64,000 nt of DNA from contig NZ_PKQP01000004.1 of the NCBI RefSeq assembly GCF_002887735.1, positions 1-64,000 of the forward strand. The letters are read 5' to 3'. Of this stretch, positions 1 to 7,528 are shown piece after piece. Positions within the stretch are counted from its first letter, which is position 1. Each line of letters begins with the position of its first letter. A program made the position numbers and the translations under genes. The stretch is from Stenotrophomonas bentonitica (GTDB taxonomy: Bacteria; Pseudomonadota; Gammaproteobacteria; Xanthomonadales; Xanthomonadaceae). The notes under the pieces were generated by a model, which worked only from the letters and a program-made list of their open reading frames with translations, had not been told where the DNA came from and searched no databases.

Positions 1-13
1 GAAGCGAGCCGCC

Positions 14-42
14 TATTATGTCAGGCTTTTCGTTTCCGTCAA
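14..42 (-). promoter_or_regulatory. Leftward sigma70 promoter, downstream member of a tandem pair
   Basis: Minus strand TTGACG (42-37), 17-base spacer, ATAATA (19-14), followed by GGCGGCTCGCTTC. It is closer to consensus than the promoter at 121-149 and reads the same way, out of the window. Two strong promoters about 107 bp apart with GC-rich start regions suggest an rRNA or tRNA operon beginning just beyond base 1. Confidence 0.6.
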
Positions 43-120
43 CACCTTCTTTCGAAGCTTGTTGCCGTCGCTGCGGGTGGGTGTTCACCGGGGTGAAGAC
101 CGCGTCGCAGCGAGGGAGCG

Positions 121-149
121 AATACTAAAGACTTCTGAAAATTCGTCAA
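121..149 (-). promoter_or_regulatory. Leftward sigma70 promoter, upstream member of a tandem pair
   Basis: Read on the minus strand, TTGACG (149-144) is followed after exactly 17 bases by AGTATT (126-121). An A-rich stretch lies upstream (about 150-175) and a GC-rich segment, CGCTCCCTCGCTGC, directly downstream. This arrangement (UP-like element, near-consensus -35, GC-rich discriminator) is typical of stringently controlled rRNA promoters. The target gene lies outside the window to the left, so its identity as an rrn operon is an inference. Confidence 0.6.
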
Positions 150-282
150 GCGTTTTCGTCGATCTTTTTCATCATCGCGTCATCCGTGCGTGCTGCTCGA
201 CAACAAGCGCGGCAGCACGCGCGTTGCGCGTGCTGCCGCAGGCTTGCTAACAATGCATCTCTTGTCATCAGGAATGCATGCG

Positions 283-1473
283 ATGTCTGCGGTAGGCAAA
301 CGTTCGTTGTGGCGCGATCTCTCCCTGCCTGCGGTGATGGCGGGTTTCATCACCGTCTTGGTGGGCTTCGCCAGTTCGGCGGTGATCGTGTTCCAGGCCG
401 CACGCGCGGTCGGCGCAGACCAGGCGCAGATCGCTTCGTGGATGTGGGCGTTGGGCCTTGGCATGGGCGTGACGTGTATTGGTCTGTCACTGCGCTATCG
501 GATGCCGGTCGTCACTGCATGGTCCACGCCCGGTGCGGCGATGCTCGTGGTCGGTGCGGGCGCGGTCGGCTACAGCGACGCGATCGGTGCGTTCGTGCTT
601 GCCGCCGTGCTTGGCATGTTGGCCGGCTTCTCGGGGATCTTCGCGAAGCTGATGAAGCGTGTGCCGATGGCGCTGGCCGCGGGCATGCTTGCGGGTGTAC
701 TGCTGCGCTTCGGGCTGGATGTGTTCGTCTCGATGGGCACCCAGCTGGGCATGGCATTGGCGATGTTCGCCACCTGGCTGATCGGGCGACGGCTGTTCCC
801 GCGCTATGCGGTGATCGCCACCCTGCTTGTCGGCGTCCTGGTGGCGGCCGGTCAGGGCCTGCTTCATATGGAACAGGTGCGACTGGAACTAGCCACGCCG
901 GTGTTCACCTGGCCAACGCTGTCGTGGGCAGCGGTGTTCGGCATCGCCCTGCCCCTGTTCGTGGTCACCATGGCCTCGCAGAACATCCCGGGCGTCGCGG
1001 TGATCCGTGCCTCCGGGTATGACACGCCGGTCTCACCCGTGATCGGCTGGATCGGCGTGGTCAATACGATCCTGGCCCCCTTCGGTGCGTATGGGCTCAA
1101 TCTGGCCGCGATCACCGCCGCGATCTGCATGGGGCGCGAAGCGCACGAGGATCCGGCCCGCCGTTATACCGCCGCAGTGGCCGCGGGTGCCTTCTATATC
1201 GTGGTCGGGCTGTTCGGGGCGACGGTGGCCGCTGTATTTGCTGCCTTCCCCAAGGAGCTGGTCGCCTGCGTGGCCGGCATCGCGCTGTTCGGAACGATCG
1301 CCAACAGCCTGGCCATGGCGCTGAGCGAGGAGGCCGATCGCGAAGCGGCGCTGGTGACGTTCCTGGTCACCGCTTCGGGCCTGTCGCTGGCCGGGATCGG
1401 TTCGGCGTTCTGGGGGTTGGTGGCTGGCGGGATCTGTCTGGTGGCGTTGCGGCCGCGCCCGGCCGCACACTGA
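283..1473 (+). CDS. BenE-family benzoate/H+ symporter-like transporter
   Basis: A 396-residue, very hydrophobic protein with about 12 predicted membrane segments, matching the BenE family of inner-membrane benzoate:proton symporters. Family-like stretches are visible near the N-terminus (AVMAGFITVLVGFASSAVIV) and in the central MASQNIPGVAVIRASGY segment, which resembles the conserved QN-P motif of this fold. The ATG at 283 is chosen because AGGA lies nine bases upstream; ATG codons at 253 and 274 have no properly spaced Shine-Dalgarno sequence. It stands alone: the left flank carries only outward promoters and the next gene is convergent. No benzoate catabolic genes are nearby, so the substrate is unproven. 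Confidence 0.85.
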   Translation: MSAVGKRSLWRDLSLPAVMAGFITVLVGFASSAVIVFQAARAVGADQAQIASWMWALGLGMGVTCIGLSLRYRMPVVTAWSTPGAAMLVVGAGAVGYSDAIGAFVLAAVLGMLAGFSGIFAKLMKRVPMALAAGMLAGVLLRFGLDVFVSMGTQLGMALAMFATWLIGRRLFPRYAVIATLLVGVLVAAGQGLLHMEQVRLELATPVFTWPTLSWAAVFGIALPLFVVTMASQNIPGVAVIRASGYDTPVSPVIGWIGVVNTILAPFGAYGLNLAAITAAICMGREAHEDPARRYTAAVAAGAFYIVVGLFGATVAAVFAAFPKELVACVAGIALFGTIANSLAMALSEEADREAALVTFLVTASGLSLAGIGSAFWGLVAGGICLVALRPRPAAH

Positions 1474-1497
1474 CCGGTCACGCGCCTTACAGCCGCC

Positions 1498-1641
1498 TCA
1501 GCACGACGGATGGCGGTCATACACGGCCACGGCCGCATCGATCTGGGCGTCGATCATGGCCTCGTGCAGGGCGGTGCTGGGCGCGCGATAAGGATCCTCG
1601 GCCGTCTCGTCCGGCCGGGCCGGGGGTGGAACCGTACTCAT
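1498..1641 (-). CDS. Small hypothetical protein (47 aa) coupled to the upstream fusion gene
   Basis: A 47-residue reading frame beginning MSTVPPPARPDETAEDPYRA and ending in VYDRHPSC. Its ATG overlaps the stop codon of the transglycosylase-mutarotase gene in an ATGA arrangement (1638-1641), which is the main evidence that it is translated. It has no signal peptide or membrane segment and resembles no family I recognise. The first third is rich in proline and acidic residues; the rest looks like a short amphipathic helix. It could be a spurious frame, but coupling and orientation make it plausible. Confidence 0.45.
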   Translation of the reverse strand: MSTVPPPARPDETAEDPYRAPSTALHEAMIDAQIDAAVAVYDRHPSC

Positions 1642-3806
1642 AGCGGGCGAACCGCCAGCGTCTGCTGCAGCACGTGCTGCGCGCCCGGCGCCAGCGTCAC
1701 CACATCCGGACCGGCGTTGGCCGCTTCCAGGCACACATAGTTGCGCCAGCCGGCCCCGACATCGGCCATCTTGCTGGCGCCGGCCTCACCCGGGTTCCAG
1801 GCGACCAGCGAGCGGCTGCCGGTGGTGGTGATCTCGATGCGGCGCTTCAGGCCCGGGTCCTTGAGCACGTAGCGGCCGCCGGCCTGCGTATAGATGCGGT
1901 CGCTGCGGCCGGGATCGCGCGGGTCGCGCAGGTTCCAGTCGCCCTGCTGCTGGCGCGGGGTCGCGTAATTCTCGAACTTGTCCAGGTAGGACAGGCCATC
2001 CAGGCCCTCCACGCTGACCTGCATCGCATCGCTGACATGGAAGTAGTTGTGCAGGGCCTGGGTGAAGGCGACCGGCTGGCGGCCGGTGTTGTCGGTGATC
2101 AGGCGCTGTTCCAGGGTCCGGCCGATGCGCAGCTCCATGCGCAGGCGCAGGTCCAGGTTCTCCAGCACCGGCGGCGCCAGGGTCAGCACCATGGTGCCGT
2201 CGGCCTCGCGACGGGCCTGCTGCAGGGTCCATGGCACGTTGCGGACGAAGCCATGCGAGGGCACGTCATTGCCCTGCCCCTGGCGGCCGAAGTACGGCCA
2301 GCACACGGGGCTGCCCCCGCGGATCGGGGTCGGCAGCGGCTGGGCGCTCGGCGAGAGCCACATGACGTCCTGCCCGCCCTTGGGCACATAGGACAGGAGC
2401 TGGCCGCCGAACACGCTGATCGCGGCGGTGGCGAACGGGGTCTGGACCGTCCACGCGGGGAAGCCCTGGATGTCGGCCAGGCTCAGGCCAGGCACCTTGG
2501 GCAGGGCAGCGCGCGGCGCGGCCGGGGACTGGACATACTGGGCGTGATTGGGCGGCAGGGTGAATACGGTGGATGCGGGCATGGTCGGTGTGGAAGAAGG
2601 AGGAGCACCGCGCAGGGCGGTGAGAATGCGCTGGCCGGCACGGCCATCGGCGGGGGTCCAGCCCAGGCGCTGCTGCTCGGCCTGGATGGCGCGGCGGGTC
2701 GCGGTACCGATCATGCCGTCGGCCGTACCGATATCGTGGCCGCGGGCCAGCAACAGGGTCTGCAGCTCTCGACGTTCGGTACGGCCGATGCCGGGATCGT
2801 CGGTCGGCCAGGCGGCGACGATACCCGGACCACCCCGCAGGCGATCGGCCAGGGTGGCGATCGCCAGGGCGTAGCTCTCGGCGGCGTTGTAGGCGTAGAT
2901 CGCGTCGTAGTTGCGGAACACCAGCCAGGCCGGTCCCTTGATCCCGGTGGGCAGCAGCAGCGCGGCACTGCTGTCGGCGGGCAGTCCGGCCGGGGCCAGC
3001 GTGCCGCCGGCCACCGGGATGATGCCCTGTGCGCGCCAGTCGGCCAGTGGCCTGCGCTGGGTGCGGCCGGCCTGGCCGGCGTTGAAGCCGGCCGGAACCG
3101 TCACTTCCATCCCCCAGGGCTGGCCGGTGCGCCACCCGGCCTTCTTCAGATAATTGGCGGTGGAGGCCAGCGCATCGGGTATCGAGGCGACCAGATCGCG
3201 ACGGCCATCGCCGTCGCCATCCACCGCGATGCGCGCATAGGTGGAGGGCATGAACTGGGTATGGCCGAACGCGCCGGCCCACGAACCGGTCAGGCCTTCG
3301 GCGCGCAGGTCGCCGGCATCGATCAGCTTGAGCAGGGCGAGCAGTTCGCCGCGGAAGAAGGGCTGGCGGCGGCCTTCGCAGGAGAGCGTGGCCAGCGACT
3401 GCAGCAGCGGGCGCTTGCCGAACACGCGGCCGTAGTCGCTCTCCACGCCCCAGACCGCCACGATGGTGGCCGGATCGACCCCGTACTCGGCCGAGACCCG
3501 GGCCAGCAGGTCGCGGTGCTCGACCAGGCGGGCACGCCCGTCCTCGACGCGCTGGGTATCCACCAGCGCCGCAAGGTAGTCCCACAACGGGGTAGTGAAT
3601 TCCGGCTGCGCGTCCAGCAGCGGGAGCACGCTGGGATCCGGGGTCAGCCCGGCGGTGAGCACATCGAAGCGCTCGGCGCCGATGCCCTGCTTGCCGGCCT
3701 GCGCCTTGAGCGTGGCCAGACAGGTGGAGAATGCATCCGGGGAGGCCACCGCCAACGACGGTGCGCCGAGCCACAGCCCGGCCAACAACAGGGGCGACCA
3801 TCGCAT
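1638..3806 (-). CDS. Lytic murein transglycosylase fused to D-hexose-6-phosphate mutarotase-like domain
   Basis: One uninterrupted 722-residue frame with two enzymes. Residues 1-21 are a signal peptide. Residues about 24-325 are an MltB-type soluble lytic transglycosylase, with catalytic Glu122 in WGVESDYG and the family motif GHTQFMPSTY at 181-190; it should cut peptidoglycan glycan strands in the periplasm. Residues about 335-400 look like a peptidoglycan-binding repeat. After a Pro/Ser linker, residues about 435-722 match the aldose-1-epimerase-like D-hexose-6-phosphate mutarotase (YeaD) family, with SHGF (His518), ALHNYFH (His586) and CLEAANA (Glu694). That family is normally a separate cytoplasmic protein of about 290 residues. 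Met409 could start a separate mutarotase (base 2582), but it has no Shine-Dalgarno sequence and no stop intervenes. AAGGA precedes the chosen start at 3806. Confidence 0.88.
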   Translation of the reverse strand: MRWSPLLLAGLWLGAPSLAVASPDAFSTCLATLKAQAGKQGIGAERFDVLTAGLTPDPSVLPLLDAQPEFTTPLWDYLAALVDTQRVEDGRARLVEHRDLLARVSAEYGVDPATIVAVWGVESDYGRVFGKRPLLQSLATLSCEGRRQPFFRGELLALLKLIDAGDLRAEGLTGSWAGAFGHTQFMPSTYARIAVDGDGDGRRDLVASIPDALASTANYLKKAGWRTGQPWGMEVTVPAGFNAGQAGRTQRRPLADWRAQGIIPVAGGTLAPAGLPADSSAALLLPTGIKGPAWLVFRNYDAIYAYNAAESYALAIATLADRLRGGPGIVAAWPTDDPGIGRTERRELQTLLLARGHDIGTADGMIGTATRRAIQAEQQRLGWTPADGRAGQRILTALRGAPPSSTPTMPASTVFTLPPNHAQYVQSPAAPRAALPKVPGLSLADIQGFPAWTVQTPFATAAISVFGGQLLSYVPKGGQDVMWLSPSAQPLPTPIRGGSPVCWPYFGRQGQGNDVPSHGFVRNVPWTLQQARREADGTMVLTLAPPVLENLDLRLRMELRIGRTLEQRLITDNTGRQPVAFTQALHNYFHVSDAMQVSVEGLDGLSYLDKFENYATPRQQQGDWNLRDPRDPGRSDRIYTQAGGRYVLKDPGLKRRIEITTTGSRSLVAWNPGEAGASKMADVGAGWRNYVCLEAANAGPDVVTLAPGAQHVLQQTLAVRPL

Positions 3807-3860
3807 TGGCGGAATCCTTGCAGCCAGTGGACCTGCATCATAGCGGCAATGCGGCGCAGG

Positions 3861-4835
3861 TCAGACCGGCTGCAGCAGGCGCAGGCCGAAGGCGGGATCG
3901 GTGGCGTTCCAGTGGGCCGTCACGCGCAGGCCCGCGGCTGCGGCCATCGTTGCGAACACCGCGTCGGTGTACTTGTGGCTGTACTCGACCGTCATCGCCT
4001 CGCCCGCGGCGAAATCGAAGCTCTGCCCGTCCACCTGCACGCGCTGCTCGCGCTGGCTGACCAGTTCGGTTTCGATGCGCAGGCGCGGCACGCTGTACCG
4101 CGCGCGATGACGGAACCCGTCGAGATCGAAATCACTGCCGATGTCGCGGTTGAGCCGGCGCAGCAGATTGAGGGTGAAATCGGCCGTGACGCCGGCCGCA
4201 TCGTTGTACGCCGCTTCGATCAGCCCCGCATCCTTGTGCAGGTCGATGCCGATCAGGGCCATGCCGTCGGGGCCCATGGTCTGGCGCATGGCCTTCAGCA
4301 GCGCAATGGCCTCGTCATGCGCGAAGTTGCCCAGCGTCGAGCCCGGGAAGAACACCAGGTGGCGCGCCGGCTCGCGCTGCGGCGATGGCAGCTGCACCGG
4401 CTGGGTGAAATCCGCGCAGACCGGCAGCATTTCGATCTCCGGCAGCAACGGGGCCAACCGGGTGATGCTGTCCAGCAGTGCGGCACGGGAGATCTCGATC
4501 GGGGTGTACGCCACCGGGTCACGCAGTGCCTGCAGCAGCAGCTCGGTCTTGCGCCCACTGCCGCTGCCCAGCTCGACCACGTGCAGGCGGGGACCAACCA
4601 CCTTGGCGATGTCACGCGCGCAGTCCTGCAGCAGCTGCAGCTCGGTGCGGGTCGGGTAGTACTCCGGCTGCTGGGTGATCTGCTCGAACAACGCCGAGCC
4701 GTGGGCATCGTAGAAATACTTCGACGGCAGTTGCCGCGGCGTGGCGGAGAGGCCACGCAGGATGTCGGCGGTGATCTGGTCGCGGTCCGGCTGCAGATCG
4801 GTCAGCGCCTGGAGTGCATCACGGACCGAACTCAT
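3861..4835 (-). CDS. egtD: L-histidine N-alpha-methyltransferase EgtD
   Basis: A 324-residue SAM-dependent methyltransferase that trimethylates histidine to hercynine, the first step of ergothioneine synthesis. The N-terminal segment SKYFYDAHGSALFEQIT and the SAM-binding loop VVELGSGSGRKTELL are typical of EgtD (DUF2260). The start at 4835 overlaps the egtB stop in an ATGA, so the two are translationally coupled with egtB first. A longer frame reaching to 5048 is simply the shadow inside egtB. Hercynine made here would be the substrate of EgtB. Confidence 0.93.
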   Translation of the reverse strand: MSSVRDALQALTDLQPDRDQITADILRGLSATPRQLPSKYFYDAHGSALFEQITQQPEYYPTRTELQLLQDCARDIAKVVGPRLHVVELGSGSGRKTELLLQALRDPVAYTPIEISRAALLDSITRLAPLLPEIEMLPVCADFTQPVQLPSPQREPARHLVFFPGSTLGNFAHDEAIALLKAMRQTMGPDGMALIGIDLHKDAGLIEAAYNDAAGVTADFTLNLLRRLNRDIGSDFDLDGFRHRARYSVPRLRIETELVSQREQRVQVDGQSFDFAAGEAMTVEYSHKYTDAVFATMAAAAGLRVTAHWNATDPAFGLRLLQPV

Positions 4836-6118
4836 GCGGCGTCCCGGGCCAGGCGCAGGCCGGCGAACTGCCACCGGGCCGACGGCGCGAAGAAATTGCG
4901 GTAGCTGGCGCGCAGGTGATCGGCAGGCGTGGCACAGCTGCCGCCGCGCAGGACCCATTGCCCGCACATGAACTTGCCGTTGTACTCGCCGAGATTGCCC
5001 GGGAAGGTGCGGAACCCCGGATACGGCCCGTAGGCGCTGCTGGTCCATTCCCAGACATCGCCGAACAACTGGACGATATCGCCTGACTCCTCCGCCCCGC
5101 CGGGGTGAAGCTGATCGCTATCGGCGAAACGACCCCGCAGCGGGCGGCCGGCGGTGGCCGCCTCCCATTCGAATTCGGTGGGCAGGCGGGCCTCCTGCCA
5201 GCGCGCGTAGGCGTCGGCTTCGAAGTAACTGAGATGGCAGACCGGGGCGTGCGGATCGAGCGGGCGCCACCCGCCGAGGGTGAACTCGCGCTCCAGTGCG
5301 TCGTCCCAATACAGCGGATGCTGCCAGCGCTGGTCCTGGCACAAGGTCCAGCCTTCGCTCATCCACCAGCGTGGCTCGCGGTAGCCGCCGGCCTGGACGA
5401 ACCGGCGATACTCATCATTGCTGACCGGGCGGTTGGCCAGCGCATGCGCCGGGACCAGGGCGCGGTGTACGGGCGATTCGTTGTCGTAGGCGAATGTCGG
5501 CTGGGTAGGCCAGACCGGCGCGCCGATCTCCACGATCTGCTCGGGACTGCTGAGCCACTGCAGGGGCAGCGCACGGGCCGGCGCCACCGCAAGATCCTCA
5601 CGGTAGGCTGGCTGCAGCGGGTTGGACCAGAACGCATGCTTGATATCGGTCAGCAGCAGTTCCTGATGTTGCTGTTCATGGTGCAGGCCGAGCAGCAACT
5701 GGTGCCGGGCCTGCTCGCTGAGGCTGCCGGCCTGCAGGGCGGTGATCACGCGCTGGTCAATCCGGGCGCGGAACTCCAGCACCTCCTCCAGCGACGGGCG
5801 CGAGAGCAGGCCACGCTGCGGACGTGCATGTGCCGGACCGATGCTCTGGTAATAGCTGTTGAACAGGTAATGCCAGTCCGCATCGATCGGTGCGTAACCG
5901 GGCCGGGTGGCCAGCACGAAGCGCTCGAAGAACCAGGTGGTGTGGGCCAGGTGCCATTTGGCCGGGCTGGCATCGGCCATGCTCTGCACCATGGCGTCTT
6001 CGGCGCTCAGCGGGGCGGCCAACGCGACCGTGCGGGCCCGCACGCCGGCGTAGCGGGCGGCCAGCGACGACGGCGGGGCGGCGGTGAGCGGTGGTGCGGC
6101 AGCAACGGCGGTATTCAT
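4832..6118 (-). CDS. egtB: Ergothioneine biosynthesis sulfoxide synthase EgtB
   Basis: A 428-residue non-haem iron enzyme that joins a thiol donor to hercynine with O2. The N-terminal DinB-like domain shows the iron-ligand candidates: His56/His59 in KWHLAHTTW, and the HxxxH pair His147/His151 in GLHHEQQHQE. The C-terminal half is a formylglycine-generating-enzyme/sulfatase-modifying domain (RPVSNDEYRRFVQAGGY through VLRGGSCATPADHLRASYRNFF). It is the first gene of an egtB-egtD pair. No egtA, egtC or egtE neighbours are present; whether the donor is cysteine or gamma-glutamylcysteine cannot be told from this window. Confidence 0.93.
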   Translation of the reverse strand: MNTAVAAAPPLTAAPPSSLAARYAGVRARTVALAAPLSAEDAMVQSMADASPAKWHLAHTTWFFERFVLATRPGYAPIDADWHYLFNSYYQSIGPAHARPQRGLLSRPSLEEVLEFRARIDQRVITALQAGSLSEQARHQLLLGLHHEQQHQELLLTDIKHAFWSNPLQPAYREDLAVAPARALPLQWLSSPEQIVEIGAPVWPTQPTFAYDNESPVHRALVPAHALANRPVSNDEYRRFVQAGGYREPRWWMSEGWTLCQDQRWQHPLYWDDALEREFTLGGWRPLDPHAPVCHLSYFEADAYARWQEARLPTEFEWEAATAGRPLRGRFADSDQLHPGGAEESGDIVQLFGDVWEWTSSAYGPYPGFRTFPGNLGEYNGKFMCGQWVLRGGSCATPADHLRASYRNFFAPSARWQFAGLRLARDAA

Positions 6119-6255
6119 TGCGATCAGGATCGACCAGCCGGAGTGAGTGCCACGTCATGGCACGGCATCGGTCTGGTGACAGCGTTCAAGTTGAATACGC
6201 GATCCCCGTACGCGGCCGGGGCGACGGCGCTGGGGGTGCGTGCGGCCGCCTTGGG

Positions 6256-6651
6256 TCAGGGCAGCGCGTCGAGGTAGAACCAGCGCCCGTCTTCGCGCAC
6301 GAAGCGGCTGTGCTCGAGCATCTTCACCGCACTGCCGCCGCCCACCTTGTAACGGGCAAGGAACCGGACCTGGGCGTGGTCCGGATCCGACTGCGTGTGG
6401 GCCTGGATCGTCAGCCCCAGCCAGTGGGTGCGCTGGCCGGGCGCTTCCTCCAGCGACAGCTCGGCCGGGCGCGTGGACGGGTGCCAGCTGGCCAGCAGGT
6501 AGTCGGCCAGGTGGCGCACGTAGGCGCTGTAACGCGAACGCATCAGCGCTTCGGCATCCGGGGCGGGCGCGCCGGCGTGATAGCGGCCGCAGCAGGCGGT
6601 GTAGGCCAAGGGGCGGCCGCAGGGACAGGGATCGGAGTTGGCGGTGGTCAT
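6256..6651 (-). CDS. YchJ family SEC-C motif protein
   Basis: A 131-residue protein. The N-terminal zinc-binding SEC-C motif is visible as CPCG...YTACCGRYH (residues 9-24), followed by the YchJ core with [14 protein letters not shown] and WLGLTI. The biochemical role of the family is unknown. It is divergent from the TSUP permease gene, with the two starts 17 bp apart (6651 and 6669). Confidence 0.88.
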   Translation of the reverse strand: MTTANSDPCPCGRPLAYTACCGRYHAGAPAPDAEALMRSRYSAYVRHLADYLLASWHPSTRPAELSLEEAPGQRTHWLGLTIQAHTQSDPDHAQVRFLARYKVGGGSAVKMLEHSRFVREDGRWFYLDALP

Positions 6652-6668
6652 GGGGGTATTGTCGCGCG

Positions 6669-7490
6669 ATGACCGGGCGTATGCTGGCGCGCCTTCTGCC
6701 GCGATGTCCCGCCGTGCTTGAGCTGGTTCCCCCTGAGCTGTTGTGGTTGGTGGCGATCGCCTTCATCGCCGGTCTGGTCGATGCCGCGGTCGGCGGCGGC
6801 GGGCTGGTGCAGTTGCCCGGGTTGTTCACCGTATTGCCGCAGCACACCCCGGCCATGCTGTTTGGCACCAACAAATTCAGTTCGATGTTCGGTACGGCAG
6901 CGGCGGCGTTCCGCTACGCACGCAATGTGCGATTCCCGTGGCGGCCAGTGCTGTTCGCCGCGGGCACGGCCTTCGTGTTCTCCTTCGCCGGCGCCACGGC
7001 GGTCAGCCTGCTGCCCAAGGACGCGGTGCGCCCGCTGGTGCTGGTGCTGCTGGTGGCGATGCTTGGCTACACGCTGTGGAAGAAGGACTTCGGTGCCCTG
7101 CACCGCCCGCGCGAGATCGGCCGCAAGGAGCTGGTGACCGCGCTGGCGATCGGTGCGGTGATCGGGTTCTACGACGGCTTCTTCGGGCCGGGCACCGGCA
7201 GCTTCCTGATCTTCCTGTTCGTGCGTTTCTTCGGGCTGGACTTCCTGCGCGCCTCGGCCGCCTCCAAGGTGGTGAACCTGGCCACCAACGTGGCGGCGAT
7301 CTCGTTCTTCGTGCCGACCGGCAACATCCTGTGGCTGTTCGCGCTGCCGATGGCCGCGGCCAACATCATCGGCTCGGTGGTCGGCACGCGGATGGCGCTG
7401 CGCGGTGGCACGCCCTTCATCCGCAAGCTGTTCGTCGGCCTGGTGGTGGTGCTGATCGCCCGGATGGGCTGGGATACCTTCGCCGGCTGA
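6669..7490 (+). CDS. TSUP-family (TauE/SafE) sulfite exporter-like permease
   Basis: A 273-residue integral membrane protein with about eight membrane segments. The two internally repeated TSUP motifs are visible: [18 protein letters not shown] near the N-terminus and [17 protein letters not shown] in the middle. Family members move sulfite, sulfonates or other small organic anions. The start is uncertain: ATG codons at 6669 and 6681 and a GTG at 6714 are all in frame, and none has a strong ribosome binding site; 6669 is used because a G-rich stretch lies about 12 bases upstream. Confidence 0.88.
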   Translation: MTGRMLARLLPRCPAVLELVPPELLWLVAIAFIAGLVDAAVGGGGLVQLPGLFTVLPQHTPAMLFGTNKFSSMFGTAAAAFRYARNVRFPWRPVLFAAGTAFVFSFAGATAVSLLPKDAVRPLVLVLLVAMLGYTLWKKDFGALHRPREIGRKELVTALAIGAVIGFYDGFFGPGTGSFLIFLFVRFFGLDFLRASAASKVVNLATNVAAISFFVPTGNILWLFALPMAAANIIGSVVGTRMALRGGTPFIRKLFVGLVVVLIARMGWDTFAG

Positions 7491-7528
7491 CAGGACGGGC
7501 CAGCCCTGGGGGCTGACCCGTCGATTGC

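Noticed and set aside
59..250. A 63-codon plus-strand frame at the left edge
   Set aside because: It lies over the tandem leftward promoters and has no ribosome binding site or family likeness.
1638..2582. Mutarotase as a separate gene starting at Met409 (base 2582)
   Set aside because: No Shine-Dalgarno sequence upstream, no stop between the domains and no start-associated spacing. A fusion is the simpler reading, though independent initiation is not excluded.
1674..4904. A 1076-codon plus-strand open frame opposite the fusion gene and egtD
   Set aside because: Composition (Arg, Gly, His, Gln-rich, no domain) is that of an antisense shadow in GC-rich DNA; the minus-strand genes have clear motifs.
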